DNA from: Pseudomonas frederiksbergensis
GTDB lineage: Bacteria; Pseudomonadota; Gammaproteobacteria; Pseudomonadales; Pseudomonadaceae
Reading direction: 5' to 3'
DNA: 64,000 nt
Assembly (NCBI RefSeq): GCF_035751725.1
Contig: NZ_CP142104.1
Coordinates: 5,890,001-5,954,000, forward strand
Of this stretch, positions 9,001 through 17,795 are shown piece by piece. Below the pieces are notes generated by a model. That model made no database searches, was not told where the DNA came from, and saw only the letters and a program-made list of their open reading frames with translations. Position 1 is the stretch's first letter, and every line of letters starts with the position of its first letter. Made by a program: the position numbers and the translations under genes.

Positions 9001-10607
9001 GGCCTGTCTTCCAGTCCAAGCCCGACTACCCTCGAATAAGCCTCGGGTATCTCAACGCGCAAGTAAATTTCACTTTCGCAGAAATCGACCTGTTGCGAGA
9101 GCGCTTCACGCCGGCCATGACCGAAGCGATAAACATGATCTCCTCGACGGTCAAGACGGTGGAACAGCAACACATCGATGCGGCTGAAAACATGGTGTCG
9201 GTCGGGGACGCGATGATCGAGCGCCTGGACTACATGGAGACACGTTTCGACAGGCTCAAGCAGCTGGGACGCGAGGGCTTCGAGTTTGTCCGGCGGCATC
9301 GCGAACGAATGCCGGCGTACAAAAGCGACGACTTGCGCCTTATCCTGCTGGATATGTATCGCCACCTTTGTTTGTCACTCGAAAGCGTCGAAACAATGCC
9401 CGAAGGCTGGGTGGAAATGAACCGCATCGTCGACAACGCCACGGTGGCCTTCCAAAGCCTGCGCGATGCCATCGATGAGCGAAGCGTGATCCGGCTGGAC
9501 GAGCAAATCGAGGCGCTTGGAAGCCTGACCGAACAGTTCACAGCGATAGAAGAACATCTCGATTACATGAAAAACGAATACCAGGGCAGCGCCATCCCAA
9601 CGCAACTCATGCGCCTGAGACGGCGAATAAGTGATTCAAAAAAACACGCGTTACGTCATCTGGCCCAAGCCCTTGATGAGCGAAGCAACCAAAGACGAAC
9701 CGCCAGCCCCCTGGAACAACGCCCACAGCCCAGGAAGAGATTCATTCGGGCCCGCTTCTGGGGTGTCGTCAGCGGCGTGCCTCGCTTATCAAAGACCCGC
9801 GAGGAAACTGACTGGGTCGATGTAAAGAATCCGTTCACGGACGAAAACATCGTCACCTTCCACCGCAAGGAAACCGGCGAATGGGTGCCCCATGTGACGT
9901 CCGACGCCGCACCGCTGGCCATACCGCCCTTGGCCACAAGCATGTTGAAAGGCCAAGCGCTGATCGATGGACTGGCTGCCTTCAAGACAGAAATCGAGAA
10001 GAACCTGCAACAGCCAAACCGCACGCCTGCCGGTATCGCAATGATCCTCAACGCACATGCCAGCAGGATGGAAAAAGTCAGCGTCGCGATCCGAAAGGCG
10101 CTGGACCTGGCGGAAAGTACCGTGACGAACGAGACAACCGGGGTATCGCCGGAGAAACAGCGCGCGGCCGAAACCTTGCGGCTACAACTAAAAAAAGAAT
10201 CGACGGCCCTCTACGCGAAGGAATTCGAGAGCGTAATGAGCGTCATCAAGCAGAGCCCGCCCAGCATGAGTGGCGTTATCTGGCTGAAAGACCGAAACCA
10301 GATCCTCATCACTAAACGACTCGTTCGACAACGCCTTAAAAAACCTGAGAAGAGCTATCTCGACAGGTATGAGATCAAGGATCGGAAAACCGGTAAAACC
10401 CTCTGGTTTGCCGACTTTCTTTATTCCGCGTACTGGTTGCCAGACCGAACCTTTCTCTCGGCACGCCTGAGAACCGTGGAACAGGCAAGTTCAACGGTCG
10501 ACGTTTCAACCAAAAATATGAGCCAACGTCAGTTGATTGATCATTACCGCAGCGAAATTGCCGTGGATCAGGCCCGGCAGGTGTTCTTCCCCAGGGAGCG
10601 GCCCTGA
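6009..10607 (+). CDS. Giant DUF6543/dermonecrotic-toxin-type protein, no OTU motif
   Basis: 1532 residues, intact, with AAGGA 8 nt before ATG 6009 and no signal peptide. Residues ~1-190 form a hydrophobic N-terminal part of no family I can name. Residues ~380-700 carry the DUF6543 core of Pseudomonas 'dermonecrotic toxin domain' proteins: FNLVELALQNL, an IENLITQVDIGRVYPELI segment near residue 470, then LRIQLPMLALENKLRG. Residues ~705-775 contain two hydrophobic stretches that could insert in membranes. Residues ~930-1240 are long, charged helices, probably coiled coil. The ~110-residue end (WLKDRNQILITKRL onward) is globular. The target and delivery route are unknown. No immunity gene or secretion gene is adjacent, and codon use is less GC-rich than its neighbours, which hints at transfer. 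A role as an effector is inferred from the family. Confidence 0.75.
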   Translation: MTPEPTGTLPASDVNIRGALLNQLLAGPTYPEVAAVLLRDALKDLYPALDINPFTTVVGESAWDIVDGDIVERPSVFITLSNLLAARVDTAQPTLLIEGLHFLTQLPLTVPPVHLPVRIDQIGRLINELVPAMLPASQEQQLAYWNVPFGDYGPRWHELSDTLRKLWDVTQIDGWTAAECDMARQLFLFPDPKDREDSYASHAYLVDIKAVQDGQESRVNENSLVVLIGQIEKKEVILAHSLLNGYEKFESREALGQSLSNHLGGQAHVSRIRWRLYEPKGNLFDSKACGIIATQIKVLGTPGIWRNTHFTEGQPPTPEGLETGPGERWYQQQIPEWLQDASVSDQIQFAQHMKNLSALSSVHAGKTYLDDILPIKEYASLALKAQMQSDHDDASALTPEKIEIEIKSVIAWGTFVVPFKTDVTRFNLVELALQNLIALPAGNKTVRSLDGTELPDWMTVEYIENLITQVDIGRVYPELIKRKLLNDPKESARRETLYTSQLRIQLPMLALENKLRGQGNIDDLGCRYVSALMQPLEEDRKVEGQEIVLRKLAFVSEPQIGLSEDIVANMFVIGPRTPSAGPCLLYRPLLEPQLCQFPSFSNMLYGIRQTDSLRKSVLAWLPDGVRENYSRFVFPGALPSPWAVVEFATNPLTLFSDIGPVNLSNETLGADFMPLLFKANANALVTLADRQSVSNNENRWESFKQTGWLILSLALPYLGNTANTAVWLWQILSDAERLAGGDEELKGQAKWVAVVDLMLNVALGVLNIVIERTRASSRKRPIEAPETIPAPGLPKPTPELIIEKVAPFIQPELPQEHYDVIHTSGALMGKSKKDLSFLDSFSTKAPDSLGPPESEGALKGLYQHDEHWYAKLADKWFEVRTEGEQVSIIDGARNGPPLMRDGQGQWQIDSRLRLRGSGSKGARRKVIADALRRNIQLLDELNKFEKQKPANERLLTMHAQAMNQASGAAKETQRNKYVATLETQRENYEKALNTLIEWPVFQSKPDYPRISLGYLNAQVNFTFAEIDLLRERFTPAMTEAINMISSTVKTVEQQHIDAAENMVSVGDAMIERLDYMETRFDRLKQLGREGFEFVRRHRERMPAYKSDDLRLILLDMYRHLCLSLESVETMPEGWVEMNRIVDNATVAFQSLRDAIDERSVIRLDEQIEALGSLTEQFTAIEEHLDYMKNEYQGSAIPTQLMRLRRRISDSKKHALRHLAQALDERSNQRRTASPLEQRPQPRKRFIRARFWGVVSGVPRLSKTREETDWVDVKNPFTDENIVTFHRKETGEWVPHVTSDAAPLAIPPLATSMLKGQALIDGLAAFKTEIEKNLQQPNRTPAGIAMILNAHASRMEKVSVAIRKALDLAESTVTNETTGVSPEKQRAAETLRLQLKKESTALYAKEFESVMSVIKQSPPSMSGVIWLKDRNQILITKRLVRQRLKKPEKSYLDRYEIKDRKTGKTLWFADFLYSAYWLPDRTFLSARLRTVEQASSTVDVSTKNMSQRQLIDHYRSEIAVDQARQVFFPRERP

Positions 10608-10615
10608 GACGATTG

Positions 10616-10642
10616 AGTCGGGCCGGTCGTCGCCGCCCGACT
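10616..10642. terminator. Hairpin between convergent genes
   Basis: AGTCGGGC (10616-10623) and GCCCGACT (10635-10642) make a perfect 8-bp stem with an 11-nt loop, between the giant gene and the convergent mocR gene. There is no T-run, so it is a weak or factor-dependent terminator. Confidence 0.5.
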
Positions 10643-12194
10643 ATAGATGCAAGACTGTCCAAGCCTTCGCCAAGTCTGCCAGCGCGGTGCGTATCGCCGC
10701 TGGCGGAACCGCTGCGAACCCCAACACCAGGCCGGCGCGTGCTTGTGATGGGGTGGCGGGCAGCCAATAGCTACTCAGGCCGTTGATTTCGACGCCCACT
10801 CTACTCGCCTGGGCAATCAGTTCAGCTTCCCGCTCGATGCCGTCCACAGGCACCGTGACATGCAGCCCGGCCACCACCGTGGGCATGGTGCCAACCCCTG
10901 CGATATCACTGGGCCAACCTGCAAGCAACGCATCACGCCGGGCCAGTGCGGCCCGGCGCATGCGCCGGATGTGCCGCTGGAAATGTCCCGCGGCCATGAA
11001 CTCGGCCATCACGGCTTGGGTGCTGACTTCCGAATGGCGCACGTCCACGGCACGCCGCCGGGCGAAAGCGTTGACCAGGCCCGCGGGCAACACCAGATAA
11101 CCCAGGCGCAAGGCTGGAAACGCCACTTTGCCAAACGTACCGACATAAAGCACACGGCCCTGGCGGTCCAACGCAGCCAAAGGCGCCAGTGGCGCGCCGC
11201 TGTAGCGGTACTCGCCATCGTAATCGTCCTCGACGATCCATCCCTCGTTGCGTTCGGCCCAGGCCAACAGTTCAAGCCGACGCGCCAAGCTCATGACAAC
11301 TCCGGTCGGATATTGATGGGACGGCGTGACGTAGGCCAGCCGGCATCGGCTCATTGCGCCGAGCGCTGCGCAATCCAACCCGTCACCGTCGACCGGTACT
11401 CCCTTGACGTCGGCCCCGGCGACCGCAAACGCATGCCCGGCGGCGCGATACCCGGGGTTTTCCACCGCGACGATGTCCCCCGGGTCGATCAACAGCTGTG
11501 CACAAAGGCTGATGCCCTGTTGCGCACCGCTGGTGATCACAATTTGTTCAGCCGTGCAATGCATCCCTCGTGAACTGCGCAGATAAGCAGCGATCAGGCT
11601 GCGCAGGCGCGCATCCCCTTGGGGATCGCCATAGCACAGCCGCTGCAGATCCGGCTTACGCCAGAAAGCCGCGTTCAGCTTGGCCCAAATGTCGAAAGGG
11701 AACAGGTCGAAAGCCGGAACGCCCACCCGAAATGCCCGCGGCGGACCACTCGGCGGCTGGGCCAAGTGATGTTTTTCCACGCGGTTCAACGCGTCGCTGC
11801 GCAGGCCTTTACTGGACGAAACCACAGGTAAATCGAGCCAATCTGTGGATAAGCCTGGGGATAAGCCTGTTGAAAACCCTGTGGACAGTTCTGTGGATAT
11901 ATTTAACAGCGGCAAAGTCGTTGTGGACAGTTTTGCCACATAAGTGCCGTCACCGACACGTCCTTCGATGAAGCCCTCGGCATAGAGCTGGTCATACGCC
12001 CTGACGACACTGTTGCGCGAGATCGATAACGCCGCCGCCAAATCGCGACTGGCCGGCAGGCGCATGCCGCTGGCCAGGCGTCCATCCAAAACTCGGGCAC
12101 GCAAAGCCTGGTAAAGCTGGCGACTGAGTCCCTGGCGACGGTCGAGTTCGATTCCGGCGGGATTGAAGGACAGCGGCGGCACTGCGTGACTCAT
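10641..12194 (-). CDS. MocR-family regulator (GntR HTH plus aminotransferase domain)
   Basis: 517 residues. The N-terminal winged helix of the GntR type is at ~18-85 (GMRLPASRDLAAALSISRNSVVRAYDQL). A linker of ~60 residues follows, then a fold-type I aminotransferase-like domain at ~160-510 with the PLP-lysine context TFGKVAFPALRLGY. MocR proteins sense PLP or amino compounds and usually activate a divergent target. Start ATG 12194 is chosen because GAGGG lies ~7 nt upstream; the open frame runs back to 12296. The linker is encoded by five tandem 12-bp units (11843-11902), giving residues such as LSTGFSTGLSPGL. The likely target is the paiB-acetyltransferase operon at 17885, whose promoter resembles the region upstream of this gene; a toxin gene now lies between them. 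Confidence 0.9.
   Translation of the reverse strand: MSHAVPPLSFNPAGIELDRRQGLSRQLYQALRARVLDGRLASGMRLPASRDLAAALSISRNSVVRAYDQLYAEGFIEGRVGDGTYVAKLSTTTLPLLNISTELSTGFSTGLSPGLSTDWLDLPVVSSSKGLRSDALNRVEKHHLAQPPSGPPRAFRVGVPAFDLFPFDIWAKLNAAFWRKPDLQRLCYGDPQGDARLRSLIAAYLRSSRGMHCTAEQIVITSGAQQGISLCAQLLIDPGDIVAVENPGYRAAGHAFAVAGADVKGVPVDGDGLDCAALGAMSRCRLAYVTPSHQYPTGVVMSLARRLELLAWAERNEGWIVEDDYDGEYRYSGAPLAPLAALDRQGRVLYVGTFGKVAFPALRLGYLVLPAGLVNAFARRRAVDVRHSEVSTQAVMAEFMAAGHFQRHIRRMRRAALARRDALLAGWPSDIAGVGTMPTVVAGLHVTVPVDGIEREAELIAQASRVGVEINGLSSYWLPATPSQARAGLVLGFAAVPPAAIRTALADLAKAWTVLHL
11843..11902. repeat. Five tandem 12-bp repeats inside mocR, DnaA-box-like
   Basis: Consecutive units at 11843, 11855, 11867, 11879 and 11891 share the form cTGTGGATAAgc. 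The first contains a perfect DnaA-box 9-mer (TGTGGATAA, 11844-11852). TGGGGATAA (11856) and TGTGGATAT (11892) differ by one base. TGTGGACAG occurs at 11880 and again, outside the array, at 11922. The array stays in frame and encodes the flexible linker of the MocR protein. Confidence 0.75.
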
Positions 12195-12206
12195 GAGAAC
12201 CCTCGC

Positions 12207-12285
12207 GAATTGGCCTATCGAATGAGCCAGAACCGGCTCATGCAACGGACCATTAGCCTGCCTCGGACAGGCGCATTCGCCAAGG
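12207..12285. promoter_or_regulatory. mocR upstream region, copy of the paiB promoter
   Basis: This stretch aligns without gaps to 17796-17874, just before paiB, with 54 of 79 positions identical by my count. The best blocks are GGCTC-N7-CGGACCA and GCATTCGCCAAGG. It lies directly upstream of mocR on the minus strand and also reads rightward like a paiB promoter with ribosome site. Likely MocR binding region. Confidence 0.6.
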
Positions 12286-12309
12286 GAAATCATCAAGGAT
12301 CACGGCGGG

Positions 12310-12343
12310 CATCGCTATCGCGGACGGGCTCGCGACAGCGATG
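12310..12343. terminator. REP-like hairpin at the 3' end of toxin gene A
   Basis: Arms 12310-12322 and 12331-12343 pair at 12 of 13 positions around an 8-nt loop. The sequence has the CATCGCTATCGCG...CGCGACAGCGATG look of Pseudomonas REP elements. It sits 8 bp beyond the stop of the minus-strand gene that ends at 12351. Confidence 0.6.
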
Positions 12344-12350
12344 AAATCTA

Positions 12351-15300
12351 TCAGCTACCTGACTTTTTATATTGCCAGGCCCAGTCCGGTATCTGCTTGT
12401 GACGGCTTACGTATTCCACAAAGCTCAACCAGTTATGTTCTGCACGATTATTGGAAAGTTCGAACCGGTACAGATTTGCCAGTACTCGCGCTGAAATCGA
12501 TTGGTCGGCAACGATGTTGGCCACGAGCTGCTCCGCGCGCTGTACGTCCTGCATCAATTGGATAACCAACGATGCGGCGAAATCCGCCTCGGAGTTCAGG
12601 GCACCCGCTCGCGCGAGTGTGCCTTGGATATTGCTGTCGCTGTAGTTTTGGCTGATCAGGTCGGCCCAGACGCTGCGAGCTTGCTCGGGAGTGAAGTTCC
12701 TGCTCAGGTTGCCGAACAGGTTCGGGGTGCTGAGCAGCATGGCCACCCTGGAGTTGGAAGGTGACTCACCCGCGGCACTGAGCACTCTGATGACCACCGG
12801 CATTTCTGCCTTTGCCGACGGCGTCACGTACCTATAGAAGTTTACGATCTCGCTTGAATTGTCCAGGATCCTGCCGATGTTGGGTTCATCAAACAAGTGC
12901 ACCCATCTGATGTCGATACTCCCGGTGGTCAATAACTCGGCGAGACGCGTATCGGCATATCTGGCGATAGCGCGAATTTTCTCCTGGCTGAACGCCGGTT
13001 GGCCAATCCATCTGGCAAACACGGCGATACGCATTCGCCCACCCAGGTTATTCGAAATCACTGGCGAGGCCAGAAGCATCTCGGCTCGATGCAATAACAC
13101 CGGTTTTTTGCCAAGCGAGGCGCGGAGCAAGCCGATTGTCCGGATGACCGATTGTTCATACCGGTGTAAATGCATCAGCCTCGAGGTATCGGTGACATGC
13201 ACGCCGGTATTGGTTCTCAGCCTGTCCGCCAGGGCAGTTAACTGGTTCGGGTACACAAAATCTGCCCTGCCCATCGAATCCAGAAGCTCACGCACACTCA
13301 TTTGCCCATGTACCGCCGTGTCAAACAGCACATAAGCCCTTTGGTTTCTTGGATAAAACCTTTGCAGGTCATCAATGGAAATACCGTATTCGAGCATGAT
13401 ATGCACCAAATCCCGGGTGACCGTAAAAGACGGGTCCCTGAATATGGAATTCAGCATTTCCTTGTTCTCGTTGCCGACTAGAACCTGGCCGATAAACACC
13501 CGTATGGCGGTCAGTTGCTCAGGCGTATACGGCTCGCGCAGCCATGCCAAACCATAGCGATGCCGCGTGGGCAACAGGTCGGAAAACCTTTTAAATCGAT
13601 TCCGCTGTGTTGCAGCCGCAAGGGGTGCCGCATGCGCCGCTGCATCCAGGTATAGGCGAAGCGGTTGGAACAACTCGTTTGCCGTAGGCCCTTCGGAAAA
13701 GACCCTTCTGAGTACATGCAGCGTTTCCCTGCCGAGCAGGTTCTCGATCATGGGCTCGACGCCTGACAGCAGCGGCGGGGTCTCCATGAAACTGAACATC
13801 TGGCTGTTTTGGCGAATGTACCTGGCGGATGCAGTACGCAGCCCTCTCACAGAAAAGGCATTTCCTCCCTCAAGCGTGTTCAAGCCCAAGGCAACAGCCC
13901 TGAAGAAACAATCGCCATCCCTCGGCATCTGTATGGGGGCTGCATGATTGGCCTGCAGCAGTTCGTAATGGTTGCCGCCCCTGCGTCTCACGACGACGTC
14001 CGTTTGCAGGTCTGGCGCACTGGTCAGCTGATAGGTCGGGTTGGCTCCCGATGCAAACCGCATCATGGCAATGTCCCGCCCCGGACGCTCATCGATAACC
14101 ACCAGGCCGCGGTTGTGGGGCCAACTCGCCAGATTGGGCATGAACTCCGGGACCAGATCCATCACCGGATTATCCCATTCGCCGGATCGCTCGACCAAAG
14201 CGGCCATATCCTCACCCGACGAAGGAAGCGCATCCACGTTTGAAGAACCGGCGGGAGGCGTGACTGCGGGCCTTGAAGGACCAGGCTTGGGGGATGGACT
14301 CCTGGGGCGTTTCGAGCCTCCGCCACCCAAGCCGAATCCGACGGCGCGCCATTCACCATCGGGCATTCGCGCCACGGTGCTGCGCATCACGCCGCTGGAG
14401 CGAATGCTCAACCCGGAGTCGGGGTCGACGAGGATGGCCTCGGTTGCGTTTACCTTCGTATGATCGTGCACGCGAAGCACCGTCCCATCCGGTTGCCGAA
14501 CGTATACGGGACGCGCCGTGACAGTACCGGTTGCGACATCCTGGACGGCCGCGCGATAGAAGCCCCCGGCATCCGGGGAAAGCCCACGTATCACCGATCG
14601 GTCAGCCACGGCATAGCGGCTATAGATGGCTGGCTCCAAAGCCAGCCCCGCTGGCTGCTTTTGCTGCTTCAGGCGAGCCATCATCCCTTGGAAAACTGAC
14701 CCATTGCGTGACAGGCCCGCCATACCCGCGCCCGGGCGCCGCGTCACACCAGACGCCATCAGATAGCTGAGGATGCTCAGGTGGATCGGGATGCGGCCAG
14801 TCTTGGCGACAAACATGAGTACTTTCCAAAAGCCGTGGAAAAACGCCAAGGCCCCCACCACGTCGATAAGCGTCTCGAACGCCGACATCACCGCGATGAC
14901 GATGGTTTGATGGGTTATTTCCCGGTTGCTATTGGAGCGATGGTTGGCGTGCGCACCCAAAAACTTGATATGGGCGGCATAAAGCGCTTCACCAAGATCA
15001 CCCGTTATCAGCGAGCCACGAACCAAGGGACGACCGCCTCGCTGACCTAAGAGTCGCTTGATCTCTTCAGCATCGGTGGTGGCGATGCGGGAGGAAAAAT
15101 AGGTCCGCCAAGACTCAAGCTGCAGCAGGTTTGCGATACCGTCGCCGAGATTGGAAAACTCATGAAAATCATTGCCGTCAGGGCTGTCCGGCAAGTACAC
15201 GCCCACGGTGCCCTGGAGGTCCGGCCCGTCCTGATCTGAAAAGATCAACACGCCATCGACGCTGGTCGCATTGCCCAAGGTGCCCTGCTGGTTTGCGGCG

Positions 15301-17651
15301 CCTACGCTTCCTCCGAGCAAAAGCCCATAGACATTGACCTTTTGTCCATGGACCGGCTTACGCACCGTTGCCGATGACGATTTCAGGACTGCATCCAGCC
15401 AGAGCGGAACCCGTTTTTCATATCGTCCAGGCTTGGTCGCGTCGAACACCGTGGCCTTGAATACTTCGTCGCCCTTGAGGATGGCTTCGTATCCTTTCAA
15501 ATTCATGTTGGCTTTATAGGCGTTCCACCACGCTTGCTTGTGGTCTTTCGCTTGCAGTTTCTCGCCGATGTAAATCTCATAGCGACCGCCGATATCAAGG
15601 CGGGTCGCCATTTGGGCGAGTTCAGGTCCGCTCAAGACAATGAGGCAACCGGTGACGGGGTGATAAACAGGCCACCCCGCTTCATCGGCAAGGTAGACAG
15701 GCAATATCTCTCTCATCGCATTGGGGTATTGCGCAGGGCGCACGTTATCGAGCATGAGCTGCGTCAGGCTGACCGCTCGCGAATCTTTCAGGCTGCACGC
15801 GTTTCCCTGGAACAACGTGATCAACGTTTTATCCGGATCAGGATCTATTTCAACGTGCAAATGGCTGCGAAGGTAGGCTTTGATTTTTTCGCGGGTGAAC
15901 GCCAAGAGCGACTGGACACGCTCACGCGCAGCCTCTTCTTCAGTTTTCGAAGCTTCCCGTTCTAACGTTCTATACGTCCGCTTTTGTGACGTCGAGGCGG
16001 TTATATAAGCGCCGGGACGGGCATTTTTAAGCAAGGTCTCACCACGGGCAGCCAATGGACCTTCGAGCGCCAACGTCGGCAGCTCAAGCGCCGCTTCGGT
16101 GGCCGAGGCAAAGCTCATCAGGTCGAACTGCGCCTTTTCGGGATCCTTCAGGACGGTCTCGAGCGCGGCATGCTGGATGTCCAACAGCTCTTTCGCAGCG
16201 CTCTCGAAGACATGTTCGCAAAGCTCCAGGTCGATGTGCTTGATTGTCCTTTCCTGCCCCTCAGAAGAAGGGGTGACCGTCTCTATCAACTCGTCCAAGT
16301 CATCGAATCGCTGTATTCCGCCCTCCAGGGAATACAGGAACAATACGTCCAGGCCGACTTGCTTGATCACGAAGGCGGCAGGCCATGCCTGCTCTGCCTC
16401 GCTGCCCATATCCAACATGACCTTGTAGACCTGCGCCATTCGCGCCTTGTTAATGAGCCGGTCTCGGTTGGCCTTGGCGGGATGGGTCATGACGAGATTC
16501 AACAGCCGGTCTTCGTCGTGCTGAAGAATCCGGGCGGCTTGGCTTGATTGGACAGAGGGGTTTCGATCCGCTTTGTATAAATCGAAAAGGTACAAGAAGC
16601 GTTGGGAGAGCCTTAAGGCCAGCGCCTGCTCAACTGTTAATCGGACGGATGGGTCGAGGGAATCGCCCAGGGGTTCTTTAGTACGAAACGCCGTCAGATC
16701 ATCCAGGAACTGAAGCCTGACGCGGTAATGGGTCGTAGGGTTGGCAATAAAAAAGGCCGATGTCACGGCCTGCTGGGTACTTTCATCGAGTGGCGCAACG
16801 AAAACACTGTGGGTATTTTCTACCGAGTCCGGACGGGTGAAGAAACCCACGCTTGCTATCGTGTTGCTGTAGGGCGCGTTGGCGAGCAAACAGTCCCACA
16901 GCACATCACTGAAGCTTTTGGATGAAACCAGCGAGCGCTTCCCAAGCGTGTCTGTGGTGAAGTGGTTTACATAACAACTGTCCGGGTCGAGCGCCTGTCG
17001 CAATGGGGCGCGAAATTGGCTGGGGTCCACTTTTTCCCTGATCAACGTGACCCATAGATGCTTGAGTACCGTGTCGAATGTCGGCAAGCCGGCAAACAAA
17101 CGAGCCAGGTCAGCAGCATGGGACGCTAAACGCCGCAATTGTGTGTCTCGGGCCGCTTCACGGGGATCAAGCGGACTGGGTGGACGCACCACCGCAGTAT
17201 CAGCAGGTTCCTCCCCTCCATAGCCTGACGGGACACCTCCTTGCAGTTTCATCAAGACACTTTTCGACAGCGCAAGGCCGTTGACCCGAAGCGCGGAAAA
17301 GTCCGGATTCATGCGGTTTCTATAAGGATAAGTGACCCAACTCTCGCACCGGGCCAAGCTCGCGTGGCTGGGAATCGGCTTGCTTTGATAAGCGGCCAGG
17401 AAGCCCTGGGTAACGGCCGTACGCAAGTGAACCCATGCGCGCTTGTCTTCCACGGGCTGGTCGGCAGCTTTGACTTCCTGATAAGTCACGCGCACTTTTG
17501 CATCGCCTTGCAGCCCCAATTGGAGCAACCACTGATCTGCAAGTTCGTGGCATTCGAATGGACTGGCGTTGGGCAGCAGTTTGAGGGGGCTTAAGTCTGC
17601 AATAACGGGCTGCGCCGCCGTGCTTGGTTCATCTGTAAAAAACGACGACAT
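12351..17651 (-). CDS. Giant toxin-like protein A: DUF6543 core plus OTU-type protease signature
   Basis: 1766 residues, intact. Residues ~190-330 form an N-terminal module shared with toxin B (FRAPLRQALDPDSCYVNHFT). DUF6543-like core at ~610-760, with SLTQLMLDN and MATRLDIGGRYEIYI near residue 684. Hydrophobic stretch ~905-960. A basic Pro-rich linker (GSKRPRSPSPKPGPSRP) follows a GEWRAVGFG segment. Then comes an OTU-like region: His1228 in GNHYELL precedes Cys1248 in RDGDCFFRAVALG. In ordinary OTU deubiquitinases the Cys motif comes first and the HY motif last, so this is the order of a circularly permuted OTU domain. A C-terminal helical region of ~450 residues follows. No signal peptide. 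It is a close paralogue of the gene at 19797-24713. A predicted host-directed ubiquitin protease is inference. Confidence 0.8.
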   Translation of the reverse strand: MSSFFTDEPSTAAQPVIADLSPLKLLPNASPFECHELADQWLLQLGLQGDAKVRVTYQEVKAADQPVEDKRAWVHLRTAVTQGFLAAYQSKPIPSHASLARCESWVTYPYRNRMNPDFSALRVNGLALSKSVLMKLQGGVPSGYGGEEPADTAVVRPPSPLDPREAARDTQLRRLASHAADLARLFAGLPTFDTVLKHLWVTLIREKVDPSQFRAPLRQALDPDSCYVNHFTTDTLGKRSLVSSKSFSDVLWDCLLANAPYSNTIASVGFFTRPDSVENTHSVFVAPLDESTQQAVTSAFFIANPTTHYRVRLQFLDDLTAFRTKEPLGDSLDPSVRLTVEQALALRLSQRFLYLFDLYKADRNPSVQSSQAARILQHDEDRLLNLVMTHPAKANRDRLINKARMAQVYKVMLDMGSEAEQAWPAAFVIKQVGLDVLFLYSLEGGIQRFDDLDELIETVTPSSEGQERTIKHIDLELCEHVFESAAKELLDIQHAALETVLKDPEKAQFDLMSFASATEAALELPTLALEGPLAARGETLLKNARPGAYITASTSQKRTYRTLEREASKTEEEAARERVQSLLAFTREKIKAYLRSHLHVEIDPDPDKTLITLFQGNACSLKDSRAVSLTQLMLDNVRPAQYPNAMREILPVYLADEAGWPVYHPVTGCLIVLSGPELAQMATRLDIGGRYEIYIGEKLQAKDHKQAWWNAYKANMNLKGYEAILKGDEVFKATVFDATKPGRYEKRVPLWLDAVLKSSSATVRKPVHGQKVNVYGLLLGGSVGAANQQGTLGNATSVDGVLIFSDQDGPDLQGTVGVYLPDSPDGNDFHEFSNLGDGIANLLQLESWRTYFSSRIATTDAEEIKRLLGQRGGRPLVRGSLITGDLGEALYAAHIKFLGAHANHRSNSNREITHQTIVIAVMSAFETLIDVVGALAFFHGFWKVLMFVAKTGRIPIHLSILSYLMASGVTRRPGAGMAGLSRNGSVFQGMMARLKQQKQPAGLALEPAIYSRYAVADRSVIRGLSPDAGGFYRAAVQDVATGTVTARPVYVRQPDGTVLRVHDHTKVNATEAILVDPDSGLSIRSSGVMRSTVARMPDGEWRAVGFGLGGGGSKRPRSPSPKPGPSRPAVTPPAGSSNVDALPSSGEDMAALVERSGEWDNPVMDLVPEFMPNLASWPHNRGLVVIDERPGRDIAMMRFASGANPTYQLTSAPDLQTDVVVRRRGGNHYELLQANHAAPIQMPRDGDCFFRAVALGLNTLEGGNAFSVRGLRTASARYIRQNSQMFSFMETPPLLSGVEPMIENLLGRETLHVLRRVFSEGPTANELFQPLRLYLDAAAHAAPLAAATQRNRFKRFSDLLPTRHRYGLAWLREPYTPEQLTAIRVFIGQVLVGNENKEMLNSIFRDPSFTVTRDLVHIMLEYGISIDDLQRFYPRNQRAYVLFDTAVHGQMSVRELLDSMGRADFVYPNQLTALADRLRTNTGVHVTDTSRLMHLHRYEQSVIRTIGLLRASLGKKPVLLHRAEMLLASPVISNNLGGRMRIAVFARWIGQPAFSQEKIRAIARYADTRLAELLTTGSIDIRWVHLFDEPNIGRILDNSSEIVNFYRYVTPSAKAEMPVVIRVLSAAGESPSNSRVAMLLSTPNLFGNLSRNFTPEQARSVWADLISQNYSDSNIQGTLARAGALNSEADFAASLVIQLMQDVQRAEQLVANIVADQSISARVLANLYRFELSNNRAEHNWLSFVEYVSRHKQIPDWAWQYKKSGS

Positions 17652-17652
17652 A

Positions 17653-17680
17653 AAAGATCCATCTTTAAATGAAGATCTTT
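17653..17680 (-). promoter_or_regulatory. Inverted repeats in the leader of toxin gene A
   Basis: AAAGATC (17653-17659) and GATCTTT (17674-17680) are perfect 7-bp arms. Inside, AAAGAT-CC-ATCTTT (17653-17666) is a second dyad. They begin 2 bp upstream of the start codon and cover the ribosome-binding position, where only a weak GGAT is seen. Operator or translation-blocking hairpin. Confidence 0.4.
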
Positions 17681-17701
17681 AACCGTACCTTGGCGTCGAG
17701 C

Positions 17702-17726
17702 CAGCGACGGCATACATATGTATAGG
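17702..17726 (-). promoter_or_regulatory. Conserved upstream element of toxin gene A
   Basis: 25 bp that match 24766-24790 upstream of toxin gene B at 21 of 25 positions, including CATACATAT and TATAGG. The near edge is 50 bp from this gene's start and 52 bp from the start of gene B. Likely the shared core promoter or activator site. Confidence 0.6.
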
Positions 17727-17795
17727 CCGGTATGCGTAACGTATCGGAAGTGTAAGTCGGCATGTTGAGCTAGCGGCGCGCTGGGATGCTCCGCC

